NCBI RefSeq assembly: GCF_012184415.1
Contig: NZ_VTOX01000005.1
Span: forward strand, 248,001 to 312,000
Direction of reading: 5' to 3'
DNA length: 64,000 nt
DNA from: Ramlibacter lithotrophicus
GTDB lineage: Bacteria; Pseudomonadota; Gammaproteobacteria; Burkholderiales; Burkholderiaceae_C
Made by a program: the position numbers and the translations under genes. A model generated the notes under the pieces. That model ran no database searches and was not told the origin of the DNA. It saw nothing but the letters and a program-made list of their open reading frames with translations. Of this stretch, positions 38,088 to 46,980 are shown one piece after another (positions within the stretch are counted from its first letter, which is position 1; each line of letters starts with the position of its first letter).

Positions 38088-40904
38088 TCAGGCGCCGACG
38101 ACCTCTCCGTAGAAGGCGACACCCTCTCCACTGACACCGACCAGCGCCAGCATCGAGTGGTATTCGGCCGCGTCCGCGGTGAAGTAGTGGCCGCCTGAAC
38201 TCCCGTTGGCAGGGTTGAAATCCTTGTCTTGAATCCAGACGCGGTAGACGGGTATGGCGGACTTGCCGGAGCTGTCCGTGGGCGATGAGTCTCTATAGAC
38301 GCGGAAGCCTTCACCCTCGAGCCGCCAGTCATAGCCATTGATGCCGCTCGCTGACCACGTAAGGATTTGATCCCTTTCGGCAGTGTTGATGGTGAAGAAA
38401 TGAGATTGGTGCTTTTCCGACCAGAACCGATACAGCGAGACGGCAGAGTCTGGGTTGCTATGGGCAGCTTCAAACGTAGATGTCCTCTGTACCCACGGCC
38501 ATGCCGACTGCGACTTGACGAAAGCTGCCTCACTAGCTTGGACCGTATAAAAGTATGCGTAAGAGGCAGGGTTCACGCCGGGTCCGACCTTCTCGCTCTT
38601 GAACACGTACACCACATCCTTATCTGCGTCGCCTTTCGCCTGGTCCGTGGCCGACGGCTGTGATGCTGCTGAAACCACCGTGAAGGTATATGACTTTTTG
38701 TTGTTGGCTTCGACGCTCTCCGTCACCCAATTATTGTCATCGGGATTTAAATACAAGGTGTGCGTTCCGACAGCCAGGCTTGTGGTGTCCAGCGTGTAGT
38801 TGTAGGTGAATCCATTCGCCGGAGATATCGATGGAACTGCCGAGAAGCCGTAGTAGACGCTCGCACCGTTCGCACTCGTTTCCGAATCCAGCCGTATGCC
38901 AGGGTAAACCACAACGCCAGACGCGGCCGTCCCGATGTTCGAGACAGTCATCGAAAACTTCAATGCGCTTCCTTGAACGATGCTCGTACTTTCGAGCGTG
39001 GCGTTAACGATCAAATCGGGAAGAAGGGAGGAGGAGGCCGGTGCAGTAACCGTCAACGCCACTCCAGGCGAGGGGTTGTTGGTCTCGTTGCTCTCGCTGA
39101 TCGCTGCGTCGTAGTCCGCAACCACGCCGATGTAGTAAGTCCCCGCGGCGGTCGTGTCCGGAATGGTCACCGTCGCGTTCTCGCTGGACCATGAGCCTGC
39201 CCCAATCGCGCCCACCGCGTCCGATGCCAGCAACACGTCTGCCGTGCTGATCGTGCTGTTTGTCGACAGATAGATGCCCGCCAACGAGGCACCCGCCGCA
39301 GCCGTACCCAGGTTGTCTACTGAGTAGGAGAGCGCGACCGTGCCGCCTTTGACCACCGACGTGCTGCTCAGCGTGGGGGTATATGCAGCGTCAAGGTCCA
39401 CCGACGTCACGGGTGCAGTAACCGTCAACGCCACTCCAGGCGAGGGGTTGTTGGTCTCGTTGCTCTCGCTGATCGCTGCGTCGTAGTCCGCAACCACGCC
39501 GATGTAGTAAGTCCCCGCGGCGGTCGTGTCCGGAATGGTCACCGTCGCGTTCTCGCTGGACCATGAGCCTGCCCCAATCGCGCCCACCGCGTCCGATGCC
39601 AGCAACACGTCTGCCGTGCTGATCGTGCTGTTTGTCGACAGATAGATGCCCGCCAACGAGGCACCCGCCGCAGCCGTACCCAGGTTGTCTACTGAGTAGG
39701 AGAGCGCGACCGTGCCACCTTTGACCACCGACGTGCTGCTCAGCGTGGGGGCATGTGCGGCGTCAAGGTCCACCGACACAGCAGGCGTCGGCGCTGGAGC
39801 CGGGCTCGGTGCTGGCGTCGGCACCGGGCTGGAAGACGCGAGCAGTTCTGCTCCAGTCTTGATTACGCCGTCCGAGAACTGAAAACTCTCAATGGACCGA
39901 AGCGTGTCCTCCCCCGCGGAACCCGAAAGCAAAAGGCCGCCGCCCGTCGCAGCCACCGTATACCCCCTTCCGAACGCATAAGGGAGCTTGACGATATCGG
40001 TGCCAGCACCTCCATCGACAATGTTATTGACATTTTCGGCAGACATCGTCACGGTGTCCGCGCCGCTCCCCCCGACGATATTTTCGATGCTGACGATAGT
40101 TTCAACGATCGAGTCTGCGCTGGCCGTGCCGCTCGTCGCCAGTTCGATGCTCCACGTTGCCGAACTGTGCGAGAAATCAACAGTATCGGTCCCTGTGCCG
40201 CCGTCGAAAAAGTCGCGGCCAGGCCCCCCTACCAGCAGATCGTCGCCCCCTTCGCCATAAAGCCGATCAGGCCCGGCCCCGCCGAAGATGCGGTTGTTCG
40301 CGCTCGTGCCTCGAAGGTCATCAGAGTCGCTGGAAGTCGCGCCCGCCCAGTTCCCGGTACCGAATATATCCGTCGCTGCGATCTCCGATGGATTGCTGAC
40401 ATTGATGGTGTTCCCGACAAAGGCGAAATCGAAGAAGTCTGCAAAGAACGCCGGCGGAGCCGCATCGCCGCCGCCCCACGCGCGCATGATGTCGCCTGTG
40501 CCCTCAACCGCCGTCCGCGTGGTGGTGGACCCGAAGTGCACGTGAATATGCGGCCCGAAAGACATGCCGGTGTTGCCCGAGTACGCGATCTGAGTACCTG
40601 CGCCGACGAACTGGCCCACCCGCACCACGTCGGAATTGAGGTGGGCGTAAGTGGCATAGAAACCTCCGGTATGCAAAACCGTGACGAAGTTGCCGTACCC
40701 GCCGGCACCGCCCTCTCCGTTGTAACTGCCCGTGCGGATCGACACGACCGTGCCGGATGCGACAGCCAGTACGGGCGTGTTGGCGGCTGCGCTGAAGTCT
40801 ACTGACCACGGATTCGGGCCATGGCTCGTGTCGCCCCCGTATCCCTGCGTGACCAAAGCACTCCCGCCCAACGGGAACTGAGTAAGTGCAATAGGTTTCG
40901 CCAC
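38088..40904 (-). CDS. Mosaic M23 peptidase - RTX - CARDB - DUF5648 protein
   Basis: 938-residue modular protein. Residues 1-130: LytM/M23 peptidase (SHGPNPWSVDF with His28/Asp36; YAHLN His88; GPHIHVHF His119/121). Residues 200-310: RTX-type calcium-binding nonapeptides (GGAGPDRLYGEGGDDLLVGG, VDGGAGTD). A Pro/Ala linker (~358-376). Two nearly identical CARDB domains (376-498 and 500-622), then a third diverged one (625-725). C-terminus 765-938: DUF5648-like lectin repeats (LYRFWSEKHQSHFFT, HYFTADAAEYHSML). No signal peptide; RTX repeats suggest type I secretion, though no secretion genes are adjacent. GTG start at 40904, five bases after the CsgG-like gene. AT-richer than its neighbours. Confidence 0.87.
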   Translation of the reverse strand: MAKPIALTQFPLGGSALVTQGYGGDTSHGPNPWSVDFSAAANTPVLAVASGTVVSIRTGSYNGEGGAGGYGNFVTVLHTGGFYATYAHLNSDVVRVGQFVGAGTQIAYSGNTGMSFGPHIHVHFGSTTTRTAVEGTGDIMRAWGGGDAAPPAFFADFFDFAFVGNTINVSNPSEIAATDIFGTGNWAGATSSDSDDLRGTSANNRIFGGAGPDRLYGEGGDDLLVGGPGRDFFDGGTGTDTVDFSHSSATWSIELATSGTASADSIVETIVSIENIVGGSGADTVTMSAENVNNIVDGGAGTDIVKLPYAFGRGYTVAATGGGLLLSGSAGEDTLRSIESFQFSDGVIKTGAELLASSSPVPTPAPSPAPAPTPAVSVDLDAAHAPTLSSTSVVKGGTVALSYSVDNLGTAAAGASLAGIYLSTNSTISTADVLLASDAVGAIGAGSWSSENATVTIPDTTAAGTYYIGVVADYDAAISESNETNNPSPGVALTVTAPVTSVDLDAAYTPTLSSTSVVKGGTVALSYSVDNLGTAAAGASLAGIYLSTNSTISTADVLLASDAVGAIGAGSWSSENATVTIPDTTAAGTYYIGVVADYDAAISESNETNNPSPGVALTVTAPASSSLLPDLIVNATLESTSIVQGSALKFSMTVSNIGTAASGVVVYPGIRLDSETSANGASVYYGFSAVPSISPANGFTYNYTLDTTSLAVGTHTLYLNPDDNNWVTESVEANNKKSYTFTVVSAASQPSATDQAKGDADKDVVYVFKSEKVGPGVNPASYAYFYTVQASEAAFVKSQSAWPWVQRTSTFEAAHSNPDSAVSLYRFWSEKHQSHFFTINTAERDQILTWSASGINGYDWRLEGEGFRVYRDSSPTDSSGKSAIPVYRVWIQDKDFNPANGSSGGHYFTADAAEYHSMLALVGVSGEGVAFYGEVVGA
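39041..39777. repeat. Near-identical tandem duplication of a CARDB domain
   Basis: Two 365-bp copies (39041-39405 and 39413-39777), period 372 bp (124 codons), differ at about four positions that I can count. The copies encode one CARDB domain each; the amino-acid difference is DAAHAPTL versus DAAYTPTL. Such similarity, including synonymous sites, indicates a recent duplication or gene conversion inside the M23-RTX gene. Confidence 0.9.
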
Positions 40905-40909
40905 GACTG

Positions 40910-41926
40910 CTATCGCTGGAGTTCGGCGCGCGTCGGCTCGTCGAGCATGCCGGTCGCGGGCAACTTGCGGTCAGCCTGGAATGCGCGAACCGCGGCCGCG
41001 GTTTTGCGCCCCAGCAGCCCATCCGGTGTCCCGGTGTCGTACCCCAGACTGCGAAGCCTTTCCTGCGCCTCCTTGACTGTGAGCCCGCTGCGCGGCGCAG
41101 GCGCCGCTGCCGCCCCGTCCACGGCCAGCTTGCCACCGGCGCCCAGCCCCTCGCCGCCCATCGACTGTGGCGTGTAGTTTCGGACGGCTTGGACCAACTG
41201 GTTGTACGCATTCAGGAAAGCCGCCGCGACGACCTTTCCCTGCGGTGTGTTGGTGTATCCGCCCAAGCCCACGGCACCGGCGCCACCGGCGACCAATCCG
41301 CCGAGACCGAAGTCGGCATTCTTGGCGCTACCTTCCGCAGCGGCTACTTGCACTCCCGACCGGTTGTCCACAAGCGTGAGAATGGCTGCGGCTTCGTTGG
41401 TCCTGATGCCTGCGACGAGCGCGCCGACGATCGGATTAAACATGGCTACCGCACCGCCAATGCCGCCTGTGCCTTGCTCGCTAAACAGCACTTCGGGGTT
41501 GATGCTGTAGTCAGCACTGACCATCTGCCCCTTGCCGAAGTTGCTGTTTGCCCGAAGCTCACCGGTTTGTTGGAACGCCCGTTCCTGCTGCATGTTGGCG
41601 AGCGCCCGCCCGCGGTCCACGACGACGAAGCAATTGCTCTGCTGCACCAGCAGGCGCAGCACCGGGACGGTGGAAGGAAGCCGGTACTGCGACGTCAATT
41701 GCTGATACCAGGCCGCCTGTTGGTCTTCGACCAACGCCATAGTGCCCAATGGTTGGGAGCATTTCTCCAGTTGGGATGAAGCGTTCTGTGCGTTCGCACC
41801 GCCTGCGGACCCGGTCGCGGCAGTCTTGGCTGAGCCATCTCCCAGTTTGGGCGCCGTAGCGACGCATGCCTGGAGGGCCGCTGCCAGCGTGGCGAGCGCG
41901 ATGAGATGCACACTCTTCTGACTCAT
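40910..41926 (-). CDS. CsgG-like lipoprotein with C-terminal peptidoglycan-binding domain
   Basis: 338-residue protein. A lipoprotein signal (IALATLAAALQAC, Cys near 21) precedes a CsgG/LpoB-type domain (LRLLVQQSNCFVVVDRGRALANM at residues ~90-112 and QERAFQQTGEL). A glycine-rich hydrophobic region (~150-165 and 205-225) and a C-terminal PG_binding_1 domain (LTVKEAQERLRSLGYDTGTPDGLLGRKTAAAVRAFQ, from ~285) follow. The peptidoglycan module is an unusual addition to the CsgG fold. It lies five bases upstream of the M23-RTX gene on the same strand and is probably co-transcribed, suggesting a cell-wall or export role. Confidence 0.8.
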   Translation of the reverse strand: MSQKSVHLIALATLAAALQACVATAPKLGDGSAKTAATGSAGGANAQNASSQLEKCSQPLGTMALVEDQQAAWYQQLTSQYRLPSTVPVLRLLVQQSNCFVVVDRGRALANMQQERAFQQTGELRANSNFGKGQMVSADYSINPEVLFSEQGTGGIGGAVAMFNPIVGALVAGIRTNEAAAILTLVDNRSGVQVAAAEGSAKNADFGLGGLVAGGAGAVGLGGYTNTPQGKVVAAAFLNAYNQLVQAVRNYTPQSMGGEGLGAGGKLAVDGAAAAPAPRSGLTVKEAQERLRSLGYDTGTPDGLLGRKTAAAVRAFQADRKLPATGMLDEPTRAELQR

Positions 41927-42489
41927 GCGTCTTCCCCGGTCTGTTACGGAAAGTAATTCAAAACCTTTGTCACGGCGCGGTCAAGGTGCATGCCTGGGGG
42001 GTTGCAGCCGCGGCGGCGAATGCGGCAGACGTCCGCGAACAAGCTATTCAATCCATCGCTCGCGCCGCGACGGGAGAGGAATACGTTTGCGTTCGAGCAT
42101 CCGACGCTGACAGACAGGCGACTTCGCGCTGCGTGTGACGGTACGACCCCCCTCGTACTTACCCTTAGAGGTTTGCTACCACTTGATGACCTGAATCAAA
42201 CGTGACGTGGCTATGGTCAGCAACTCCGTCCAGGTGTATCTCGGTCGCGGCGGCCGCAGCGCTATAGCTGGCATCGCCTGCACCAGGGCATAGGAGGCGC
42301 CGCCCCATCTCACGACTCAACAAATCGAGGAAGCAACCTCTTGACTCGCCGGTCGGGTCTGATCGAGATGCGCAGCCGCGCGCGAACACGGTATAAGACT
42401 GCCGTCGAGATCGCCCTGACCATGAAAGGAAAGCGGATCAAGGGCACCGCCGGCGCACGGGGCGTGCGCGCCGGATTTCCGCGCGAGCC
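41927..42489. other. 563-bp intergenic interval, no confident gene
   Basis: Gap between divergent CsgG-like and DUF2783 genes. It contains a small inverted repeat GTACGA-cccccc-TCGTAC (42141-42158) and should hold the promoter of the CsgG-like gene on the minus strand. Short open frames (e.g. 42165-42389 minus) show no family features. A 23-codon frame from 42422 ends in an ATGA overlap with the DUF2783 start but has no ribosome-binding site. Confidence 0.5.
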
Positions 42490-42684
42490 ATGAAGACCAC
42501 ATTCCACATGCAGGACGGCGACGGCTTCTACGAGCAGTTGCTCGACGCCCACGAAGGCCTGACGAAAGAGCAGTCCGACCTGCTCAACGCCCGCCTGATC
42601 ATCGTGCTGGCGAACCAGGTCGGCGACGCGAAAGTGCTCAAGGAGTGCATCGCCACCGCAAAATTGGGGTCAGATTCCAATTAA
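42490..42684 (+). CDS. DUF2783 family small protein
   Basis: 64-residue protein matching DUF2783: FHMQDGDGFYEQLLDAHEGL, then LLNARLIIVLANQVGD and LKECIATA. The last seven residues (KLGSDSN) and the stop are encoded by a copy of the TTGGGGTCAGATTCC repeat, so the native C-terminus was probably replaced by the repeat insertion. From memory of the family, DUF2783 genes usually follow FAD hydroxylase and VOC genes; here such a pair lies 4.6 kb upstream beyond the M23/CsgG island. No clear ribosome-binding site precedes the ATG. Confidence 0.8.
   Translation: MKTTFHMQDGDGFYEQLLDAHEGLTKEQSDLLNARLIIVLANQVGDAKVLKECIATAKLGSDSN
42662..42682 (+). repeat. AATTGGGGTCAGATTCCAATT repeat, copy 1
   Basis: This 21-base element (core GGGGTCAGATTCC flanked by AATT on both sides) covers the 3' end and stop codon of the DUF2783 gene. 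Its core recurs at 42765-42806 next to valS. Confidence 0.7.
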
Positions 42685-42764
42685 TCGGGCGCGGACCGCG
42701 AGGCCCGTGGCCCCGGGCCGCTCTCCCCGCCTGGCTAAAATCGAGCCCCAAGTTCCATGCCCGC

Positions 42765-42806
42765 GGGGTCGGATTCCAATTGAGGGATTAATTGGAATCT
42801 GACCCC
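42765..42806. repeat. Inverted pair of the GGGGTCnGATTCCAATT repeat forming a hairpin before valS
   Basis: Arms 42765-42781 and 42790-42806 are 17 bp each with one G:U-compatible mismatch; the 8-base loop is GAGGGATT. The right arm ends six bases before the valS ATG (42813). The loop carries the only Shine-Dalgarno-like sequence nearby. A TTG codon at 42792, inside the right arm, is in frame with valS. Confidence 0.75.
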
Positions 42807-42812
42807 ATTTAT

Positions 42813-45632
42813 ATGACCACCCTCCAGCAGCCCGGCCTCGAAAGCCTGTCGAAATCCTTCGAACCCGCCGCCATCGAAGCCAGGTGGGGGCCGCTGTGGG
42901 AAGAGCGCGGTTACGGCCGCGCGGGCCATCGCGGCACGGGCGCGCCGAAGGCCGGCGAGCCCTCCTTCGCCATCCAGCTGCCGCCGCCCAACGTCACCGG
43001 CACGCTGCACATGGGGCACGCGTTCAACCAGACCATCATGGACAGCCTCACGCGGTACCACCGCATGCGGGGCTTCAACACGGTGTGGGTGCCGGGCACC
43101 GACCACGCGGGCATCGCGACCCAGATCGTCGTCGAGCGCCAGTTGCAGGAACAAGGTCTCTCGCGCCATGAACTGGGCCGCAAGAACTTCGTGGCCAAGG
43201 TCTGGGAGTGGAAGGAGAAGTCCGGCAACACCATCACCACGCAGATGCGCCGCATGGGCGACAGCGTGGACTGGTCGCGCGAGTACTTCACGATGGACGA
43301 GAAGCTCTCGCCCATCGTCACCGACACCTTCGTCAAGCTCTACGAGCAGGGCCTGATCTACCGCGGCAAGCGGCTGGTCAACTGGGACCCGGAGCTCAAG
43401 ACCGCCGTGTCGGACCTCGAGGTGGAGAGCGAGGAGGAAGACGGTTTCCTCTGGCACATCCGCTACGAGCTGTCCGACGGCTCGGGGCACGTCACCGTGG
43501 CCACCACGCGGCCCGAGACCATGCTGGGCGACGTGGCCGTGATGGTCCACCCCGAGGACGAGCGCTACCGGCATCTGGTGGGCAGGACGGTGCGCCTGCC
43601 GCTGTGCGACCGCGAGATCCCGGTCATCGCCGACGACTACGTGGACCGCGAATTCGGCACCGGCGTGGTCAAGGTGACGCCGGCCCACGACGCCAACGAC
43701 TATGCCGTGGGACACCGCCACCAGCTGCCGATCATCGGCGTGCTGACCCTGGACGCGAAGATCAACGACAACGCACCGGCCGCTTACCGCGGCATGGACC
43801 GCTTCGAGGCGCGCAAGAAGGTGGTCGCCGACCTGGAGGCGCTCGGCCTGCTGGAGGAGACGCGCAAGCACAAGCTGATGGTGCCGCGCTGCGCCCGCAC
43901 CGGGCAGGTCGTCGAGCCGATGCTCACCGACCAGTGGTTCGTCGCCATGACCAAGGTCGGCGAGCAGGACCCCACGGGCAAGTCGATCGCGCAGAAGGCG
44001 ATCGATGCGGTGCAGTCCGGCGCCGTGACGTTCGTGCCGGAGAACTGGGTCAACACCTACAACCAGTGGATGAACAACATCCAGGACTGGTGCATCTCGC
44101 GCCAGCTCTGGTGGGGCCACCAGATCCCGGCCTGGTACGACGAGCAGGGCGAGGTCTACGTCGCGCGCAACGAGGCCGAGGCGCAGGCCAAGGCGCCGGG
44201 CAGGAAGCTCACGCGCGACCCCGACGTGCTGGACACCTGGTACTCGTCGGCGCTGGTGCCTTTCTCCACGCTCGGCTGGCCGGCGAAGACGCAGGACCTC
44301 GACCTGTACCTGCCCTCCACGGTGCTGGTGACCGGCTACGACATCATCTTCTTCTGGGTCGCCCGGATGATCATGATGACGACGCACTTCACCGGACAGG
44401 TGCCGTTCCGGCATGTCTACATCCACGGCCTGGTGCGCGACTCGCACGGCAAGAAGATGAGCAAGTCCGAGGGCAACGTGCTGGATCCGGTCGACCTGAT
44501 CGACGGCATCGCGCTCGCGCCGCTGCTCGACAAGCGCACCACCGGCCTGCGCAAGCCGGAAACGGCGCCGCAGGTGCGCAAGAACACCCAGAAGGAATTC
44601 CCCGAAGGCATTCCGGCCTTCGGCGCCGACGCGCTGCGCTTCACCTTCGCGTCGCTCGCCACGCTGGGCCGCAACATCAATTTCGACCCGAAGCGCTGCG
44701 AGGGCTACCGCAACTTCTGCAACAAGCTCTGGAACGCCACCCGGTTCACGCTGATGAACTGCGAGGGCCACGACCTGGCCGAGGCCGGTGCCACCCTCAC
44801 GCCCGCCGACCGCTGGATCGTCTCGCGGCTGCAGCGCGCCGAAGCCGAAGTCGCCGAGGGCTTTGCCACTTATCGCCTCGACAACGTCGCGAACGCCGTC
44901 TACCAGTTCGTGTGGGACGAGTTCTGCGACTGGTACCTGGAGATCGCCAAGGTGCAGATCCAGACCGGGGGCGCCGAGCAGCAGCGCGGCACCCGCCGCA
45001 CCTTGATGCGCGTGCTGGAAGCGATCCTGCGCCTCGCCCATCCGGTGATCCCCTTCATCACCGAGGAGCTGTGGCAGAAGGTCGCGCCGGTCGCCGGCAA
45101 GCAAGGCGAGTCGGTGAGCATCGCGCCGTATCCGCAGGCGCAGGAAGCCAACATCGACCCGCAGGCCGAGGCCGCGATCGATCACCTCAAGCAGGTAGTC
45201 GACGCCTGCCGGGCGCTGCGCGGCGAGATGAACGTGTCGCCGTCGACGCGCCTGCCGGCCTACGTGCTGGGCGACGCCGACTTCATGCGCCAGGCCGCGC
45301 CGGTGCTGCAGGCGCTGGCCAAGCTGAGCGAGGTGAAGGTGTTCGACGACGAAGCCGCGTGGGCCGCCGCCAGCCAGGCCGCACCGGTGGCCGTCGTCGG
45401 CGACGCGCGCCTGTGCCTGCACATGGAGATCGACGTCGCCGCCGAGAAGGTGCGCCTGTCCAAGGAAGTCGCGCGGCTTACCGGCGAACTGGCCAAGGCC
45501 AACGGCAAGCTGGCGAACGAGGCGTTCGTGGCCAAGGCGCCGCCCGCCGTGATCGAGCAGGAGCGCGGCCGCATCGCGCAGTTCACGCAGACGCTGGGCA
45601 AGCTGCAGGACCAGTTGAAGCGGCTGGGATAA
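42813..45632 (+). CDS. valS: Valyl-tRNA synthetase
   Basis: 939-residue class I synthetase that charges tRNA-Val. HIGH motif [15 protein letters not shown] near residue 57, editing (CP1) domain with [10 protein letters not shown] near 235, KMSKS motif [13 protein letters not shown] near 548, anticodon-binding region, and the C-terminal coiled-coil arm ([20 protein letters not shown]). The ATG at 42813 matches family N-termini. An in-frame TTG at 42792, four bases after GAGGGA, would add seven repeat-encoded residues (MESDPIY) and cannot be excluded. The upstream leader is made of the GGGGTCAGATTCC repeat hairpin. Confidence 0.96.
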   Translation: MTTLQQPGLESLSKSFEPAAIEARWGPLWEERGYGRAGHRGTGAPKAGEPSFAIQLPPPNVTGTLHMGHAFNQTIMDSLTRYHRMRGFNTVWVPGTDHAGIATQIVVERQLQEQGLSRHELGRKNFVAKVWEWKEKSGNTITTQMRRMGDSVDWSREYFTMDEKLSPIVTDTFVKLYEQGLIYRGKRLVNWDPELKTAVSDLEVESEEEDGFLWHIRYELSDGSGHVTVATTRPETMLGDVAVMVHPEDERYRHLVGRTVRLPLCDREIPVIADDYVDREFGTGVVKVTPAHDANDYAVGHRHQLPIIGVLTLDAKINDNAPAAYRGMDRFEARKKVVADLEALGLLEETRKHKLMVPRCARTGQVVEPMLTDQWFVAMTKVGEQDPTGKSIAQKAIDAVQSGAVTFVPENWVNTYNQWMNNIQDWCISRQLWWGHQIPAWYDEQGEVYVARNEAEAQAKAPGRKLTRDPDVLDTWYSSALVPFSTLGWPAKTQDLDLYLPSTVLVTGYDIIFFWVARMIMMTTHFTGQVPFRHVYIHGLVRDSHGKKMSKSEGNVLDPVDLIDGIALAPLLDKRTTGLRKPETAPQVRKNTQKEFPEGIPAFGADALRFTFASLATLGRNINFDPKRCEGYRNFCNKLWNATRFTLMNCEGHDLAEAGATLTPADRWIVSRLQRAEAEVAEGFATYRLDNVANAVYQFVWDEFCDWYLEIAKVQIQTGGAEQQRGTRRTLMRVLEAILRLAHPVIPFITEELWQKVAPVAGKQGESVSIAPYPQAQEANIDPQAEAAIDHLKQVVDACRALRGEMNVSPSTRLPAYVLGDADFMRQAAPVLQALAKLSEVKVFDDEAAWAAASQAAPVAVVGDARLCLHMEIDVAAEKVRLSKEVARLTGELAKANGKLANEAFVAKAPPAVIEQERGRIAQFTQTLGKLQDQLKRLG

Positions 45633-45710
45633 GGGACGGCGCGGACGGGCGCCAGTCCCGTCTCACCGCTCGGAACGAGCGTCGTTGCGCAGCGGACGCT
45701 CCGGCGCTGT

Positions 45711-46253
45711 TCAACTACACCAGACGTCGCGTCCACCGGCGGCGTTCCAGTCCTGTTGGATGGAGCGCGCATCCTCGTCGGAGCGCGGTTCGACCATCAT
45801 CAGGATGCCGCCCGCCTGGATGCCTGCTTCGTAGTGGCGGACCCGCTCCTGCGGGATGCCCCAGTCGCCGAGGGCGCCGATGAGGCCCGCCGCCAGTCCG
45901 GCCGCGCCGGCGCCAGCGAGTGCCGCGGCGACGGGGCCGGCGGCAACGAAGCCAAGGCCTGGCAGCGCCAGCGCGGCGCCCGCCGCGGCGAAGATCGTCA
46001 CCAGGATCTCGACGCGCCCTCCCGCGGGCCCGCCGAGCTCCCCTCCTTCCGCCTTCTTGCGCGCCAGCACCGTGGCGGCCTCGCTGCCGTCGGCGAAGAG
46101 GCGATGGCGAGTGTCCTCGGACATGCCGATGTTCACATCGCCGATCTGGTAGCCGCGGTCGGCGCAGGCCTGCCACGCGCGCCCGGCGCTGTCGCCGTCG
46201 CCGAACAGGCCCGTGATCATCCTGCGCTTGCCGCTGTCGGATGCAGTGGCCAT
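45711..46253 (-). CDS. General stress protein 17M-like membrane protein
   Basis: 180-residue protein. The N-terminal ~60 residues (MITGLFGDGDSAGRAWQACADRGY, VNIGMSEDTRHRLFAD) resemble the alpha/beta domain of general stress protein 17M. A Gly/Ala-rich hydrophobic segment (residues ~85-130) then forms glycine-zipper helices, and the C-terminus has IPQERVRHYEAGIQAGGILMMVE. The fold usually occurs in stress-induced envelope proteins. Strong GGAGGAATCG before the ATG at 46253. It converges with valS and lies 44 bases downstream of the 136-residue hypothetical gene. Confidence 0.75.
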   Translation of the reverse strand: MATASDSGKRRMITGLFGDGDSAGRAWQACADRGYQIGDVNIGMSEDTRHRLFADGSEAATVLARKKAEGGELGGPAGGRVEILVTIFAAAGAALALPGLGFVAAGPVAAALAGAGAAGLAAGLIGALGDWGIPQERVRHYEAGIQAGGILMMVEPRSDEDARSIQQDWNAAGGRDVWCS

Positions 46254-46297
46254 CGATTCCTCCCCGCCGGCCCTCCAGGCGCGAGCCGGCTCTTTCG

Positions 46298-46708
46298 TCA
46301 GACGACGAGGTCCTCGATCACGAGGAAACGATAGCGCTGCCCGTAGGAGATGTGCGTGTCCTTCAGCAGGTCGATCACGTGCTGCGAGTTGACCTTGGCG
46401 CCGGCGTGCACGAACAGCGCGTAATGGCCTTCGTGCGCGAGCTGGCGAAAGTGCTGCGCCGTCTCGCCTTCGGTGCCGACGGAGGGCAGCACCCAGTCGC
46501 TGTCTTCCTCGGTGGCGCCGGTGATCTGGCTTTCGAATTCCCGGGGCGTCGCGAGGCTCATCTCCTCCTCCGATACGCCGTCCTTCTTGAGCAGCTCGCA
46601 CGCGTGGCGAGCGTCCTGTTCGGTCGGGAACATCAGCACCATGTGCCCGGTGGGGTAGAAGACGCCGCGCATCGCGGACTTGAAGGGAAAGAGGCTGAAG
46701 TGTTTCAT
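46298..46708 (-). CDS. Hypothetical stress-type protein
   Basis: 136-residue soluble protein I do not recognise. An N-terminal MRGVFYPTGHMVLMFPTEQDARHACELLKKDG segment suggests a ferredoxin-like alpha/beta module, and GHYALFVHAGAKVNSQHVIDLLKD near the C-terminus looks like a second one. No signal peptide or membrane helix. The ATG at 46708 has CAGGAG upstream. It is encoded just upstream of the GSP17M-like gene and divergent from the oxidase operon. Confidence 0.65.
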   Translation of the reverse strand: MKHFSLFPFKSAMRGVFYPTGHMVLMFPTEQDARHACELLKKDGVSEEEMSLATPREFESQITGATEEDSDWVLPSVGTEGETAQHFRQLAHEGHYALFVHAGAKVNSQHVIDLLKDTHISYGQRYRFLVIEDLVV

Positions 46709-46851
46709 CGGCGACTCCTGGACGAACTTCAACGAAAGTGAGCATAGGCTTGCCATCTCCGCGCGGAAACAGGAGACCATGACTGCGCAGGGGCGAACGC
46801 ATCGGGTGTAAAAGCTGGTGCTCTGCGCTGTCGCGGCGCAAGGGAGGCACC

Positions 46852-46974
46852 ATGGACACACTCCTGTGGTTGCGTCGCGCGGGATTGCGCGCGATGCACC
46901 GGACTGCGGTGGCATCCGGTTCGCTCTCCACTCCGGTCGAGCTGCCTCGCGGCGCCGGCGGCACCGCACGCTAG
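46852..46974 (+). CDS. 40-residue leader ORF upstream of coxB
   Basis: MDTLLWLRRAGLRAMHRTAV... with a strong AGGGAGG six bases before the ATG. It ends in TAG at 46972, two sense codons before the coxB ATG, in the same frame. It is not similar to any subunit I recognise. coxB itself has no ribosome-binding site, so termination on this ORF may deliver ribosomes to coxB (translational coupling). An alternative is a pseudogene remnant of an older N-terminus. Confidence 0.5.
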   Translation: MDTLLWLRRAGLRAMHRTAVASGSLSTPVELPRGAGGTAR

Positions 46975-46980
46975 CCAGCC

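Noticed and set aside
37756..38112. 118-codon plus-strand ORF between the FAD hydroxylase and M23 genes
   Set aside because: Mostly overlaps the hydroxylase gene and lacks a ribosome-binding site or known domain; the unique part may be a gene remnant but cannot be supported.
39041..39777. Tandem repeats considered as CRISPR or insertion sequence
   Set aside because: The repeat is coding, in frame and 365 bp long with a 7-bp spacer; it is a domain duplication.
42165..42389. 74-codon minus-strand ORF in the intergenic gap
   Set aside because: No recognisable motif or start signal.
42422..42493. 23-codon ORF overlapping the DUF2783 start by ATGA
   Set aside because: Very short, basic, no ribosome-binding site; could be the tail of a lost gene but there is no evidence.
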